Part shown: piece by piece, positions 26,614 to 37,565 of the stretch
How positions within the stretch are numbered: the first letter of the stretch is position 1
Layout of the letters: each line of letters begins with the position of its first letter
From: Priestia iocasae
GTDB taxonomy: Bacteria; Bacillota; Bacilli; Bacillales; Bacillaceae_H
Direction: 5' to 3'
Assembly (NCBI RefSeq): GCF_016909075.1
Contig: NZ_JAFBFC010000005.1
Coordinates: 235,459 to 299,458 of the forward strand
DNA length: 64,000 nt
Translations under genes and position numbers: made by a program
Notes under the pieces: model-generated
What the model was told of the DNA's origin: nothing
The model's input: only the letters and a program-made list of their open reading frames with translations
The model's database searches: none

Positions 26614-27393
26614 TTAATTAGTTCGTTTACTTAAAATTTGTCCTTCGAATGCATTTACAAAATAATGCTCCTCTTCATTCACAATAATGTGCCACGTAGG
26701 AACCAACACTTGTGAACTAGAGACCGGCAGATCAAATGTATAATAGCCTAATGATACTTTTGTGATTTTACTGCCTGGCTTTAACTCGTCTTTGAAAAAC
26801 AAATTTTCGAGCGCTTTAATAGGCGTTAATATCTCTTGATCATCATCCATCTTTTCAATATCTTTTAATAGCTTTTGCTCATACGACACCATTTCATTCT
26901 TATCATTTAAATGAACAATGAGCATCGCGTTCGTATTGTCGTAAATTAACTTATCAGCATGCTTTTGATAAAAGATAATGACATTTGCTTCTTTATTTAC
27001 GTGCCATAACGCATAGGAGCTTCCTGCGAAGATGTACTCCTTGAGAAACTGGTTTAATCGAAATGAGGTATTGTTAGAAGGCAAAGGAATGGGCTCTTCA
27101 AATACTCCCTGAATTTCATAATCACTTAAGAACTCAATTTTTTGACCCTTTAGCTTTGTTAAATCCTCTTCAATAAAGTTCAAGCTTCTCGCATTGAGAT
27201 ACGTCTTCTTCTCGACACTCTTTGGTAATTCCTCATACGTAATATTCTCTTGTGCTAGCTGCTCTTCGACGCTTGCTTCTGTAATGAAATCCAAATCATT
27301 TTGATTTTTTTTCACCATAAATTGATAAGCTAAAAACAAATCAAGAATTAAAAAGGTAATGATAAAGACGGTTTTTGTTTTATTCCAATCCAT
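26614..27393 (-). CDS. walI: WalI, membrane regulator of WalK
   Basis: 259 aa. A single N-terminal membrane segment ([20 protein letters not shown]) anchors an extracytoplasmic domain related to YycI. With WalH it controls WalK activity through membrane contacts. Start ATG at 27393 lies 14 nt inside the walH 3' end, so translation is coupled. Confidence 0.93.
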   Translation of the reverse strand: MDWNKTKTVFIITFLILDLFLAYQFMVKKNQNDLDFITEASVEEQLAQENITYEELPKSVEKKTYLNARSLNFIEEDLTKLKGQKIEFLSDYEIQGVFEEPIPLPSNNTSFRLNQFLKEYIFAGSSYALWHVNKEANVIIFYQKHADKLIYDNTNAMLIVHLNDKNEMVSYEQKLLKDIEKMDDDQEILTPIKALENLFFKDELKPGSKITKVSLGYYTFDLPVSSSQVLVPTWHIIVNEEEHYFVNAFEGQILSKRTN

Positions 27394-28744
27394 CCGCTTT
27401 ACCTCCTAATTCCTTCTCCATAATCACTTGAAACCACTTTTTGTCATACACGTAAAACCATGCAGGCTCTAATGAAATATTGGTTAAATTAAGAGTCTCA
27501 TTAACCTCTTCATTTCCCTCCACACTTTCACCTTTTACAAACGAATAACCAACCACTAAGTCTTCAAGTAACTCTTTTTGAAAGTTTGGATGCTTTTTTT
27601 CGATAAATTCAATGATCTCTTCACCAGAAGAAAGTGTTACCTGGTACGAATCTAGCGGAAATTTAACCACTCGATACAGCGATCGCTTGTAATTTAAAAG
27701 CTCCATACTGCCCCAACGCTGATAAATCTCAGTCAGTCCTTGAGAATTGAAAACAGGATAGTTTTTCTCATGAAAACGGTAAATGATTTCTCTTGTATTA
27801 GGATTCCAGCTCGCAAAACGATAAGACTTATCAATCCACCCGCCATGATCATTCATAAAGGTGAAGCTACGGTTCAGTAAATTATTATTTTCAGGACCTT
27901 CCGTATTAGAATTAACTAGGCTTGTATACTCAATCATATTGGTTTGGGTATTCACATCTAGTACACGTGGTCCATCGGTGTATAAATCGCGATTCATGAG
28001 CGATTCTTTTTTTACATATTCCGTACTGTTGAAAAGAGCTTTCCAAAATTTCTCGACCTCAATCGTATCAATGTAATACTGCACGTGATTTAACTTTTGC
28101 GGCTCTTTTGGTAGGAAGATTTTACGCACATCTTTTATATCATACGAAACATATGGCTTGTATGTGGATTTCAACTCCGCTTTTAGCTGCTGAAAGGTTG
28201 CTTTATTGAAGTTTTCAACCGTTGCCTCAAACACTCTACGTTTGTCATAGTCAATAAAGTAAGCCGTAACGAACTGAGATTGCTGATTCTTTAAACTAAA
28301 CAAAATGCGGTCAAAGTAAGCATTTGGAACCGATTGTTCTTTCACTTGAAACATCAATTGAAAGACTTTAAACGATATTCGATCAGGATACATCACTTCA
28401 ATTCCATCTCGGTCATGCACAAACGATAGAAAATCCTCTTCGAACAACGCCGTATTCATAGGTCTAACCTTAGAAAAGCCCCATTTTTTCATATCTTCCA
28501 TAAAGCTTTTCACATTCTCGTCCTCGGTTGAGCCAACAATGTGTGATGAATGATGATACACAATTTTAGATGGAATAATATGCTCTTCTAGTTTTCTCTC
28601 TTCCGTTGTCACAACATCTTGTAAAAATTGAGTATTATCTACCACATCATAGGCTGGCTGATAGGTCCATAAATTCCATGTTAACACTAAGCTAATTCCA
28701 ACAAGGAAAAACAATAATACCGTTTTTACACTTTCTACTTTCAT
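27380..28744 (-). CDS. walH: WalH, membrane regulator of WalK
   Basis: 454 aa from ATG at 28744, which overlaps the walK stop (ATGA); ATG at 28750 is less likely because the family starts MKxESxKT. One N-terminal membrane segment (TVLLFFLVGISLVLTWNLW), then a large extracytoplasmic YycH fold. Works with WalI to restrain or tune WalK. Overlaps walI. Confidence 0.93.
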   Translation of the reverse strand: MKVESVKTVLLFFLVGISLVLTWNLWTYQPAYDVVDNTQFLQDVVTTEERKLEEHIIPSKIVYHHSSHIVGSTEDENVKSFMEDMKKWGFSKVRPMNTALFEEDFLSFVHDRDGIEVMYPDRISFKVFQLMFQVKEQSVPNAYFDRILFSLKNQQSQFVTAYFIDYDKRRVFEATVENFNKATFQQLKAELKSTYKPYVSYDIKDVRKIFLPKEPQKLNHVQYYIDTIEVEKFWKALFNSTEYVKKESLMNRDLYTDGPRVLDVNTQTNMIEYTSLVNSNTEGPENNNLLNRSFTFMNDHGGWIDKSYRFASWNPNTREIIYRFHEKNYPVFNSQGLTEIYQRWGSMELLNYKRSLYRVVKFPLDSYQVTLSSGEEIIEFIEKKHPNFQKELLEDLVVGYSFVKGESVEGNEEVNETLNLTNISLEPAWFYVYDKKWFQVIMEKELGGKADGLE

Positions 28745-30570
28745 GCCCATTCATCCCCATCTTCATCTTCAACAGGAAGAGTGAAGTAAATCGTGGTACC
28801 AAAACCTTCTTTACTTTCTGCCCAAATGCGACCCTCGTGAGCGACAATAATCTCCTTCGCAATGGCTAGGCCTAATCCTGTACCACCTAGCTTACGCGTT
28901 CTCGCTTTATCCACTCGGTAAAAACGCTCAAAAATCTTCGTCACATTAGCTTGAGGAATCCCCATTCCTTCGTCTTTTACGCTAATCAATACATCAACGT
29001 CTCGCTTTTCAAGTGAAAACGTAATTGCTCCACCCTCAGGAGAATACTTAATAGCGTTAGATATAATGTTATCAAGTACTTGTGTAATTTTATCTTGATC
29101 AATCGATACATAGACTGGATGCTTAGGTAAATTACGTGTAAACGAAATGCTTTGTTCAATTGTCATCTCAAAACGATCAATCACATGGTGATAGAAGTCT
29201 ACAAAATTAATATAATCCGTTGCAAATCGATAATCTTCGCTATCTAACTTTGATAATTGAAGCAAATCATTTACAAGACGAATCATCCTCTCCGTCTCTG
29301 TTTGCGTGACATTTAAAAACTTAGGCGCAATGTCTTTATCTTCCCAAGCACCATCGGCTAATGCTTCAAGGTAGCTTCTCATCGTAGTTAGCGGTGTACG
29401 TAACTCATGTGAAACATTCGCTACGAACTCTCGACGCTCTTGATCAATTTTTTCTTGCTCTGTAATGTCATGTAAAACGAGAATAATTCCGTTTACAAAC
29501 CCTGTTTCTTTTTGAATAGCTGAGACCGTTGCACGTAAAATAAACGGCTCTGCATTTGTACTAAAATCTAAAATCAAGGAATCTTGATTTTCAAGAATAC
29601 TTTCAAACGTATGTGTTTCTTCTAAGCCAAGTAAAGTTACAACTGGTTCTGATAAAACCGTTTCACGTGAAACATTCAACATATCTGCAGCAGGATCATT
29701 AATTAAGATGACTCTTCCTTTACGATCTGTTGCAATCACTCCATCTGTCATGTGAGCTAGGACAGAGCTCAACTTTCGACGCTCTCCCTCTGTTGTCGCT
29801 TGTGCCTCTTGAAGCTTGCGCGTTAAGTTATTAAATGTTAACGCAAGCTGTCCAATCTCATCATAGCCGTATACTTTTGCTTTTCGTGAGAAGTTTCCTT
29901 TCGCCATTTCAAGCGCTTGCTTTCTCATCTCAGACATTGGTCGTGTAATGGTTTGTGCAAGGAGAACCCCGAGTATAGCCGTAATAACTAAGGCGATCAT
30001 TGTGCCGGTTACAAAAATGCTATTAATATCTCGCATCTGGTTGTAAATCGGCTCCATCGTTGCCTTTAAATAAATGGCTCCCACAATCTCATCTTGCGTT
30101 CCAATAGGAATAGGAGCAGTAATAATCCTCATTCTTTTTCCCGTTTGAGGATCGACTACTACTCTTTCCGATTTCGTTCCGACTAAAAGCGCACGTTTTA
30201 CATTAATTTCAGTCGTTCGCTTTCCAAGAATGCGCTGTGGATATTCATGAGAGGTTCCAATCACTCGCCTGTTTTGATCGATAACTCGAACCTCTGAAAT
30301 ATCTTTTGAGACAACATCTTGAAGAATCGTACGAATATCTTGCTCTAACGTAGTGGTTCCTTCATCGCGCTTTTTCTTCATCTCTTGATCAATGTTATAC
30401 GAAAGAAAACTAATCCGTTCATCTAAAGACTCCGAGAAGTTGGTCACAAGCTCTTTTTCAAGCTGTCTCACAAAGTACACGCCAATAATTTGCATGGCGA
30501 TCAAAATGAGTAACACATAAATAAGCACAAATTTTAAATGAATAGATTGTAAAAACCGAACTTTCTTCAT
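28741..30570 (-). CDS. walK: WalK sensor histidine kinase
   Basis: 609 aa. TM1 (~11-32), extracytoplasmic sensor loop (~35-180), TM2 (~184-204), HAMP, PAS (~265-370), HisKA with phosphoacceptor in NVSHELRTPLTT, and an HATPase domain with NIISNAIKYSPEGG and GTGLGLAIAKEI. It senses cell-wall state and phosphorylates WalR, controlling autolysins; usually essential in Firmicutes. It starts 5 nt after walR. A near-perfect parS site lies within the gene. Confidence 0.97.
   Translation of the reverse strand: MKKVRFLQSIHLKFVLIYVLLILIAMQIIGVYFVRQLEKELVTNFSESLDERISFLSYNIDQEMKKKRDEGTTTLEQDIRTILQDVVSKDISEVRVIDQNRRVIGTSHEYPQRILGKRTTEINVKRALLVGTKSERVVVDPQTGKRMRIITAPIPIGTQDEIVGAIYLKATMEPIYNQMRDINSIFVTGTMIALVITAILGVLLAQTITRPMSEMRKQALEMAKGNFSRKAKVYGYDEIGQLALTFNNLTRKLQEAQATTEGERRKLSSVLAHMTDGVIATDRKGRVILINDPAADMLNVSRETVLSEPVVTLLGLEETHTFESILENQDSLILDFSTNAEPFILRATVSAIQKETGFVNGIILVLHDITEQEKIDQERREFVANVSHELRTPLTTMRSYLEALADGAWEDKDIAPKFLNVTQTETERMIRLVNDLLQLSKLDSEDYRFATDYINFVDFYHHVIDRFEMTIEQSISFTRNLPKHPVYVSIDQDKITQVLDNIISNAIKYSPEGGAITFSLEKRDVDVLISVKDEGMGIPQANVTKIFERFYRVDKARTRKLGGTGLGLAIAKEIIVAHEGRIWAESKEGFGTTIYFTLPVEDEDGDEWA
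29659..29674. promoter_or_regulatory. parS site in walK
   Basis: CGTTTCACGTGAAACA matches the parS 16-mer TGTTTCACGTGAAACA at 15 positions; only the outermost base differs. ParB/Spo0J should bind here and spread. Confidence 0.85.
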
Positions 30571-30575
30571 CTTAA

Positions 30576-31283
30576 TTACTCCTGTTCAGGATTGCGCAAA
30601 TAATAGCCCACTCCTCGTCTTGTCACAATCCACGCTGGGTGACTTGGGTTGTCCTCAATTTTCTCACGTAGACGTCTTACCGTTACATCAACCGTACGTA
30701 CATCACCAAAATAGTCATAGCCCCATACGGTTTGAAGCAGATGCTCACGCGTCATGACTTGACCAATATGCTTGGCAAGATAATGAAGCAATTCAAATTC
30801 TCGATGTGTTAATTCAATCGTTTCCCCGCGCTTTGACACAATGTAAGCATCTGGATGAATAACAAGCGAGCCAATCGCAATCTCATTTGTTTCGTTTTCT
30901 TCTGTTGCGTTTGCTACTTGCTGATGTCTTCTTAAATTTGCTTTTACACGCGCTAACAATTCTCTTGTACTAAAAGGCTTCGTCACATAATCGTCGGCCC
31001 CTAATTCTAACCCTAATACTTTATCTATTTCAGAATCCTTCGCTGTTAACATAATAATCGGCATGTCATATTTTTTTCGTACTTCTCGACATACTTCCAT
31101 TCCATCTTTTTGCGGTAACATAATATCCAATAAAATGAGCTCTGGCTGAACCTCTTCCACTTTCTCTAGCGCGTCTGCACCATCGTAAGCGCAAAATACT
31201 TCATATCCTTCTTTTTGTAAGTTGAATTTTAAAATATCTGCGATTGGCTTTTCATCGTCAACCACTAAAATACGTTTATCCAT
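30576..31283 (-). CDS. walR: WalR response regulator
   Basis: 235 aa OmpR/PhoB-type regulator. Receiver domain 1-120 with Asp53 (LLDIMLPQ) as phosphoacceptor, Thr in MLTAKDSE and Lys in VTKPFS. The C-terminal winged helix includes [18 protein letters not shown]. It controls cell-wall hydrolase genes with WalK. First gene of the operon. Confidence 0.97.
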   Translation of the reverse strand: MDKRILVVDDEKPIADILKFNLQKEGYEVFCAYDGADALEKVEEVQPELILLDIMLPQKDGMEVCREVRKKYDMPIIMLTAKDSEIDKVLGLELGADDYVTKPFSTRELLARVKANLRRHQQVANATEENETNEIAIGSLVIHPDAYIVSKRGETIELTHREFELLHYLAKHIGQVMTREHLLQTVWGYDYFGDVRTVDVTVRRLREKIEDNPSHPAWIVTRRGVGYYLRNPEQE

Positions 31284-31414
31284 AATTATCGTTCTCCTTT
31301 ATTGTTAAGAAACCCCTAAAAAATAAGATGTTATCACTAATTTTTCAATACATCATTTTTATTATACTTGATAATTGAATAATCGTCATATCTTCAACGT
31401 ATTTACCCCAAAAC

Positions 31415-31446
31415 AAAAAGCATGACTCATAAAGTCATGCTTTTTT
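31415..31446 (-). terminator. Terminator of the tRNA operon
   Basis: AAAAAGCATGAC and GTCATGCTTTTTT form a strong hairpin just after tRNA-Phe. The A/T ends are symmetric, so it can stop transcription in both directions. Confidence 0.88.
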
Positions 31447-31448
31447 GA

Positions 31449-31521
31449 TGGCTCGGGACGGAATCGAACCGCCGACACATGGATTTTCAGTCCATTGCTC
31501 TACCGACTGAGCTACCGAGCC
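31449..31521 (-). tRNA. tRNA-Phe (GAA)
   Basis: Cloverleaf with acceptor GGCTCGG/CCGAGCC, anticodon loop CTGAAAA (GAA) and TTCGATT in the T loop. The discriminator A is followed by TCA, so CCA is not encoded. Confidence 0.96.
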
Positions 31522-31548
31522 CAATTGTTATGTATGAAATGTATATAA

Positions 31549-31624
31549 TGGCGGTCCCGACGGGAATCGAACCCGCGATCTCCTGCGTGACAGGCAGGCA
31601 TGTTAACCGCTACACCACGGGACC
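31549..31624 (-). tRNA. tRNA-Asp (GTC)
   Basis: Acceptor GGTCCCG/CGGGACC, anticodon loop CTGTCAC (GTC), T loop TTCGATT. Discriminator G and an encoded CCA are included; it is the only one of the four with encoded CCA. Confidence 0.96.
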
Positions 31625-31650
31625 TTACAACTATGTATGATAAAAAAAGA

Positions 31651-31722
31651 TGACCCATACGGGATTCGAACCCGTGTTACCGCCGTGAAAGGGCGGTGTC
31701 TTAACCGCTTGACCAATGGGCC
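31651..31722 (-). tRNA. tRNA-Glu (TTC)
   Basis: Acceptor GGCCCAT/ATGGGTC with a G-U pair, anticodon loop CTTTCAC (TTC), T loop TTCGAAT. CCA not encoded. Confidence 0.96.
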
Positions 31723-31740
31723 GTATTATTTTATCGAAAG

Positions 31741-31813
31741 TGAGCCATGAAGGACTCGAACCTTCGACCCTCTGATTAAAAGTCAGATGCTCTACCAACT
31801 GAGCTAATGGCTC
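31741..31813 (-). tRNA. tRNA-Lys (TTT)
   Basis: Acceptor GAGCCAT/ATGGCTC, anticodon loop CTTTTAA (TTT), T loop TTCGAGT. CCA not encoded. First tRNA of the Lys-Glu-Asp-Phe cluster. Confidence 0.96.
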
Positions 31814-31917
31814 GTATTACGCTATCAGCGACAAAAATAATATTATCATAGATTATTAATCTAGCGCAAGAGGTTTTTTAGTTTTTTTTGAAGATACAAG
31901 CTTTTTTCTTTACATAC

Positions 31918-31948
31918 AAAAGGTAGCGGCACTTGGCCACTACCTTTT
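31918..31948 (-). terminator. purA terminator
   Basis: AAAAGGTAGCGGC pairs imperfectly with GGCCACTACCTTTT, a few bases beyond the purA stop. T tracts lie on both sides. Confidence 0.85.
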
Positions 31949-31955
31949 TATTCTT

Positions 31956-33242
31956 TTAGCTATATACACTGCGAAGGACATTTGTTTGAGAACGATCTGG
32001 CCCTACAGAGAAAATAGATAAAGGAATTCCTGTTAATTGAGACACACGCTCTAAATAGTGACGAGCATTTTCAGGAAGTTCAGCTAATGATTTCACACCT
32101 GTGATATCTTCCGTCCAACCTGGTAACTCTTCGTATACAGGCTCACATTCAGCTAACACTTTTAAGCTTGCTGGGAACTCTTCCATGACTTCCCCTTTGT
32201 AACGATACGCTACGCAAATTTTCAGTGTTTCGATTCCTGTTAACACATCAATTGAATTTAGAGATAAATCCGTGATGCCACTTACGCGACGAGCATGACG
32301 AACAACAACACTATCAAACCAACCTACACGACGAGGACGTCCTGTTGTTGTACCGTACTCACGACCAACTTCACGAATTTGGTGACCAATTTCATTATCT
32401 AGCTCCGTTGGGAATGGACCATCTCCTACACGTGTTGTATATGCTTTTGATACACCAACAACATGGTTAATCTTTGATGGACCTACACCAGAACCGATTG
32501 TTACACCACCAGCAACAGGGTTAGAAGACGTTACAAACGGATATGTTCCTTGGTCAATATCTAACATAACCCCTTGTGCACCTTCAAATAAGACACGCTT
32601 GCCTTCATCTAATGCATCATTTAAGACAACAGATGTATCACATACGTATTGAGCAACTTGTTGACCGTACTCATAATACTCATCTAAAATATCTTCTAAT
32701 TTAAATCCTTCTACTTCATACATTTTCTCTAGAAGGCGGTTTTTCTCTGCTAAGTTATGTGCTAACTTTGCTTCAAACACTTCACGATCTAGTAAATCTG
32801 CGATTCGAATTCCGACACGCGCAGCTTTGTCCATATAAGCTGGGCCAATCCCTTTTTTCGTTGTCCCAATCTTATTTGCACCTTTACGCTCTTCTTCTAC
32901 TTCATCTAATTTCAAGTGATAAGGTAAAATCACATGTGCACGATTACTGATACGCAGATTATTCGTTGTCACATTGCGATCATGCAAGTATTTTAACTCT
33001 TGTACAAGTGCTTTTGGATCAACAACCATACCGTTCCCAATTACACATGCTTTATCTTTATAAAAAATACCTGAAGGAATTAAGTGTAACTTATATGTTT
33101 CACCATCAAATTTAATCGTATGACCAGCGTTATTACCACCTTGATAGCGAGCAATAACCTCTGCATTTTCAGATAGGAAATCAGTGATCTTCCCTTTACC
33201 TTCATCTCCCCATTGTGTTCCTACTACAACTACAGAAGACAT
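31956..33242 (-). CDS. purA: Adenylosuccinate synthetase
   Basis: 428 aa. GTP-binding [11 protein letters not shown] at the N-terminus, GNNAGHT, and [19 protein letters not shown] are hallmarks. It makes adenylosuccinate from IMP and aspartate with GTP, the first committed AMP step, in the cytoplasm. Monocistronic, between the replicative helicase gene and the tRNAs. A PurBox upstream suggests PurR control. Confidence 0.97.
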   Translation of the reverse strand: MSSVVVVGTQWGDEGKGKITDFLSENAEVIARYQGGNNAGHTIKFDGETYKLHLIPSGIFYKDKACVIGNGMVVDPKALVQELKYLHDRNVTTNNLRISNRAHVILPYHLKLDEVEEERKGANKIGTTKKGIGPAYMDKAARVGIRIADLLDREVFEAKLAHNLAEKNRLLEKMYEVEGFKLEDILDEYYEYGQQVAQYVCDTSVVLNDALDEGKRVLFEGAQGVMLDIDQGTYPFVTSSNPVAGGVTIGSGVGPSKINHVVGVSKAYTTRVGDGPFPTELDNEIGHQIREVGREYGTTTGRPRRVGWFDSVVVRHARRVSGITDLSLNSIDVLTGIETLKICVAYRYKGEVMEEFPASLKVLAECEPVYEELPGWTEDITGVKSLAELPENARHYLERVSQLTGIPLSIFSVGPDRSQTNVLRSVYS

Positions 33243-33333
33243 AAATTAAGCACCTCCGCTTAGTAAATCACAGATTACTACAATATAATTTAACCGTTAT
33301 TAAGTGTAACAATTCACTATAGTAAAGTCAACA

Positions 33334-33346
33334 AAATCCGAACAAT
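33334..33346 (+). promoter_or_regulatory. PurR-binding PurBox upstream of purA
   Basis: AAATCCGAACAAT fits the Bacillus PurBox pattern AWWWCCGAACWWT exactly, about 90 bp before purA. A weaker related copy (CGAACTTA) lies ~35 bp to the right. Two PurBoxes normally bind a PurR dimer. Confidence 0.65.
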
Positions 33347-33455
33347 TAAATCATATTAAAGTTTATCTATCGTATTTTAACGAACTTATCTACATTTGAA
33401 TGAGAAAAAGGGGAGGCCTTACGTATGAAAACGAAAAAAATGTGCACACGAAACA

Positions 33456-33508
33456 TCCCTTGCCTCTCTAACCATTGATTAAACGTAGATGTAAGAGACA
33501 AGGGATAG
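33456..33508 (-). terminator. Long hairpin after the replicative helicase gene
   Basis: TCCCTTGCCTCT pairs with AGAGACAAGGGA (one mismatch or wobble) across a ~29-nt loop, 40 nt past the helicase stop. With the PurBox it accounts for most of the 33243-33546 gap. Confidence 0.55.
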
Positions 33509-33546
33509 TATGAGTTGTTTTAAATAGAGGCTTTTTGACACAGTCC

Positions 33547-34911
33547 CTAAGCACCTGGCGGAATACCAGAGTCATCAAATCGCCGCTCTAAATTCACAAA
33601 CTTATTGTATTCTTTCACAAATGCTAATTGAACGGTTCCTACAGGACCATTACGCTGCTTTGCAATAATGATCTCAATGATATTTTTATCTTCCGATTCT
33701 TTATCATAATAATCATCACGGTATAGGAACGCCACAATATCCGCATCCTGCTCAATACTTCCTGATTCACGAATATCAGACATCATTGGACGCTTATCTT
33801 GTCTAGACTCTACTCCACGAGAAAGCTGTGATAATGCGATTACTGGAACATCTAGCTCACGCGCTAATCCTTTTAACGCACGGGAAATCTCTGATACTTC
33901 CTGTTGGCGGTTCTCGCCGCCGCGGCCGCTACCTTGGATAAGCTGTAGGTAGTCAATAAGAATCATCCCTAAGCCACCTTCTTGCTTCAGACGTCTGCAT
34001 TTAGAACGAATATCACCTACACGTATCCCTGGCGTATCATCAATATAGATACCCGCATTCGATAAAGACCCCATGGCCATCGTTAGCTTTCCCCAGTCAT
34101 CTGACGTTAAAGACCCTGTACGTAAATTTTGTGCATTAATATTTCCTTCTGCACAAAGCATCCTCATGACAAGCTGCTGTGCGCCCATCTCTAAACTAAA
34201 GATGGCGACATTTTCGTCTGTTTTTGTAGCCACGTTTTGGGCAATGTTTAAGGCAAAGGCCGTTTTACCTACTGATGGACGGGCAGCCACAATAATTAAA
34301 TCACTACGTTGAAATCCTGCTGTCATACGATCTAATTCAGCGAATCCAGTTGGAATACCTGTAATATCACCTTTTCGATTATGAAGCTGCTCAATGTTGT
34401 CATAGGTTTGAACCAATACGTCTTTAATGTTCTGAAAGACGCCTGTATTTTTACGTTGAGCAACCTCTAAAATATTTTTCTCCGCTTCATTTAATAAAAC
34501 TTCTACTTCATCTTCTCTTGCGTACCCCTCAGAAGCAATATGTGTAGCTGTACGAATTAACCTTCTTAAGATAGACTTCTCTTCCACAATCTTGGCGTAA
34601 TACTCGAGGTTTGCCGCTGTTGGCACGGCATTCGCTAAGTCACTTAGATACGAAACGCCACCAATTTCTTCAAGAATCTTTTGATCAGCTAGTTCTGATG
34701 TCACTGTCACTAAGTCTACCGGTTCGCCTTTATCAGCAAGGGTTAGCATACAGTTAAAGATTTTCTGATGTGCAGCTCGATAAAAATCTTCTGGTATCAG
34801 CAGCTCGGATGCTAATGTTAAGGAAGATGGTTCTAAGAAGATTGCCCCTAGTACAGCTTGTTCAGCTTCAATATTTTGGGGCGGAAGACGGTCTGCTAAA
34901 AGATCACTCAT
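33547..34911 (-). CDS. dnaC: Replicative DNA helicase
   Basis: 454 aa from ATG at 34911 with GAGGGG upstream; a 7-codon longer frame lacks a site. DnaB-family hexameric helicase (called DnaC in Bacillus subtilis): N-terminal helical domain (~10-110), Walker A ARPSVGKTAFALN (~205-215), Walker B MILIDYLQL, and RESGSIEQDADIV arginine-finger region. It unwinds DNA at the fork, loaded by DnaD/DnaB/DnaI. It follows rplI, as in Bacillus. Confidence 0.97.
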   Translation of the reverse strand: MSDLLADRLPPQNIEAEQAVLGAIFLEPSSLTLASELLIPEDFYRAAHQKIFNCMLTLADKGEPVDLVTVTSELADQKILEEIGGVSYLSDLANAVPTAANLEYYAKIVEEKSILRRLIRTATHIASEGYAREDEVEVLLNEAEKNILEVAQRKNTGVFQNIKDVLVQTYDNIEQLHNRKGDITGIPTGFAELDRMTAGFQRSDLIIVAARPSVGKTAFALNIAQNVATKTDENVAIFSLEMGAQQLVMRMLCAEGNINAQNLRTGSLTSDDWGKLTMAMGSLSNAGIYIDDTPGIRVGDIRSKCRRLKQEGGLGMILIDYLQLIQGSGRGGENRQQEVSEISRALKGLARELDVPVIALSQLSRGVESRQDKRPMMSDIRESGSIEQDADIVAFLYRDDYYDKESEDKNIIEIIIAKQRNGPVGTVQLAFVKEYNKFVNLERRFDDSGIPPGA

Positions 34912-35103
34912 AGTTTCTTTGCCCCTCTTCATCCTGTTTAATTAGATGCTTCTTTTTCCAAAAAGCCACCTTGACGATACGAAAAGAAAAGAGCCAGACC
35001 CTCCCTTACAATAACTAGTCTTTGAATAAAAAGTAAGTACTGGATATTGTTAAATTGGAGAATCAGGCACTTCATTGACTCATCGTTTGTTTATCATGGT
35101 TTC

Positions 35104-35550
35104 TTATTGTTCTGTTACATGCACTTTCACTGTCGCTGTTACTTCCGGATGAAGTTTAACCGGAACATTTGTATACCCAAGTGCACGAATGGCGTCATTC
35201 ATTTCAATTTTGCGCTTATCAATTTTAATTTTATGCTTCTTTTGAAGCTCATCCGCAATTTGTTTACTCGTAATTGAGCCAAATAAACGGCCACCTTCTC
35301 CAGATTTCGCTTTTAACTCAACTGTTAGCTTCTCTAATTCTTCTTTTAACTCTTTGCTTTTCTCTAGCTCTTCTGCCGCTTCTTGCTTTGCTTTATTTTT
35401 TTGTGCTTCTAAGGCTTTTAAGTTCCCACCTGTCGCTTCAACTGCTAAGCCTTGCTTAAGCAAAAAGTTATGCGCATAGCCATCTGCTACGTTTTTTGTT
35501 TCTCCTTTTTTCCCTTTACCTTTTACATCTTTCAAGAAAATTACTTTCAT
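35104..35550 (-). CDS. rplI: 50S ribosomal protein L9
   Basis: 148 aa. N-terminal domain [17 protein letters not shown], a long charged connecting helix (~45-80), and a C-terminal domain ending VTATVKVHV. Binds 23S rRNA and helps reading-frame maintenance. Its ATG overlaps the gdpP stop (ATGA), so translation is coupled. Confidence 0.97.
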   Translation of the reverse strand: MKVIFLKDVKGKGKKGETKNVADGYAHNFLLKQGLAVEATGGNLKALEAQKNKAKQEAAEELEKSKELKEELEKLTVELKAKSGEGGRLFGSITSKQIADELQKKHKIKIDKRKIEMNDAIRALGYTNVPVKLHPEVTATVKVHVTEQ

Positions 35551-37520
35551 GATTTTTTGCCTCCTTCTAAATAATCATCTATTACTTTCTTTAATCGCTC
35601 TTCCGCTTCATGGAGAGTAAGGTTATTTAACTGTGTCGCTGCATTTGTTAAATGACCGCCACCTTGTAAGCCCTCCATAATCACCTGAACGTTAATGTCA
35701 CCTAATGAACGAGCACTAATCCCTACTTGCTGATCACGCCTTTTTGAAATAACAAATGAAGCACCGACACCGCTAATGCCTAACAACGTGTCAGCAGCTT
35801 GTGCAATGAGTACGTGATCGTAGGTTTCATCTTCTTCGCCTTTTGAAATTGCAATGCCATCTCGATAAATCTCTGCATTTTCAATAAACCTTGCTCGCTG
35901 AACATACTGATTCAAATCTTCTTTTAAGAACTTTTGAACAAGAACCGTATCTGCTCCTTGAGAGCGTAAAAATGATGCAGCATCAAACGTACGTGAACCT
36001 GTTCGTAACGTAAAGCTCTTTGTATCAACAATGATACCTGCTAAAAGAGCCGTAGCTTCTAGCATATCAATTTTAAAGCGCTTTGGTTGATATTCAAGTA
36101 ACTCTGTCACCAGTTCAGCCGTAGACGAAGCATAAGGTTCCATATAGACAAGCAGAGGATCTTCAATAAATTCCTCTCCCCTACGATGATGATCAATAAC
36201 AATGATATTCTCTATCTTGTTAATTAACCGCTCTTCGATGACAAGAGATGGTTTATGTGTATCAACAACAACTAATAATGTATCATCTGTTAAAATATTT
36301 AACGCTTCTTCTGGCGTAATAAAACGAGACCATAAATCTGGCTTCTTCTTAATCTCTTCAAGCAATCTTTGAACGCCTGTGTCGATTTGATTCATATCTA
36401 ACACAATAAATCCTTCTTTTTGATTCACTTGTGCTACTTTTAAAATCCCAATCGCTGAACCTATCGCATCCATGTCAGGGAATTTGTGACCCATGATAAT
36501 CACTTTACCACTCTCTGTCACAAGTTCTTTTAGTGCATGTGAAATGACTCGCGCTCTTACTCTTGTACGCTTTTCCATTGGGTTGGTTTTTCCACCGTAA
36601 AACTTGACCTTACCGTTTGGTTGTTTAATCGCGACTTGGTCACCACCACGACCTAATGCTAAATCTAAGCTCGATTGTGCCAATGCTCCAAGCTCTGGTA
36701 AAGTAGAGCCGCCCGTTCCTACCCCTACACTTAATGTGAGAGGGATGCTTTGCTTCGATGTCTCTTCTCGTACTTTATCTAAAATAGAGAACTTACTTCT
36801 TTCTAACTGAATGAGAATTTGCTCATTCATAACCGCAATAAACTTATCAGATGATGTTCGTTTAATAAACACACCTGACTCGTTGGCCCAATTGTTAATC
36901 AGCGATGTCACTTGACTATTTAAATTACTTTTAAGCTGATCATCCATTCCTTGAGTTAACTCATCATAATTATCTAGAAAAATAATAGCTAATACTGTTC
37001 GTTCATCTTCATATAACTTTTCAATTTCTGTTTGTTCAGTTATATCAAAGAAATAAAGTAGTCGTTCTTCTCGCTTAATAATGACTTTAAACTTTCGATC
37101 ATGAAGTGTGACGACTTCTGACTCCACTTCTTGCTTAATCAGTGGGATTAGGCTCTCGGCGACATCATACAATGAACGGCCTACAAGCGTATCTTCTGCA
37201 AAGCATGATGCAAGAAATGGATTGGTCCACTCTACTTGAAAGTCTTCATTAAAGAGCATAATTCCAATAGGCATCTCCATTAATGCCTCTTCCCCTACTT
37301 TCTTCAATCGATGAGAAAGCATAGAGATATACGATTCGAACTCGTTGAACATTATTCGCTCCATCTTAACAAATAAGGCTAGAAAAGTAAAAAGCAATAA
37401 AAACCCTACTGCTCCTACGATCCAATTATGATAAGTAACAATACCCGTTAAAATCAAGGTAAGGCTATAAAGCAAATAAAATGGATAGCGAATCAAGTTC
37501 TTTTTTGTAAAGACAGGCAT
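35547..37520 (-). CDS. gdpP: Cyclic-di-AMP phosphodiesterase GdpP
   Basis: 657 aa. Two N-terminal membrane segments (~10-55), a PAS domain (~85-165), a degenerate GGDEF (~170-300) and DHH/DHHA1 domains with [33 protein letters not shown] and GGGHLTNAA. Hydrolyses c-di-AMP to pApA, setting wall, potassium and beta-lactam responses. It is followed by rplI and preceded by yybS, the usual Bacillus order. Confidence 0.97.
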   Translation of the reverse strand: MPVFTKKNLIRYPFYLLYSLTLILTGIVTYHNWIVGAVGFLLLFTFLALFVKMERIMFNEFESYISMLSHRLKKVGEEALMEMPIGIMLFNEDFQVEWTNPFLASCFAEDTLVGRSLYDVAESLIPLIKQEVESEVVTLHDRKFKVIIKREERLLYFFDITEQTEIEKLYEDERTVLAIIFLDNYDELTQGMDDQLKSNLNSQVTSLINNWANESGVFIKRTSSDKFIAVMNEQILIQLERSKFSILDKVREETSKQSIPLTLSVGVGTGGSTLPELGALAQSSLDLALGRGGDQVAIKQPNGKVKFYGGKTNPMEKRTRVRARVISHALKELVTESGKVIIMGHKFPDMDAIGSAIGILKVAQVNQKEGFIVLDMNQIDTGVQRLLEEIKKKPDLWSRFITPEEALNILTDDTLLVVVDTHKPSLVIEERLINKIENIIVIDHHRRGEEFIEDPLLVYMEPYASSTAELVTELLEYQPKRFKIDMLEATALLAGIIVDTKSFTLRTGSRTFDAASFLRSQGADTVLVQKFLKEDLNQYVQRARFIENAEIYRDGIAISKGEEDETYDHVLIAQAADTLLGISGVGASFVISKRRDQQVGISARSLGDINVQVIMEGLQGGGHLTNAATQLNNLTLHEAEERLKKVIDDYLEGGKKS

Positions 37521-37565
37521 CCATTTCAGCTCCTAATCTTTGAGTTAATCAACGTACTATTTTTA

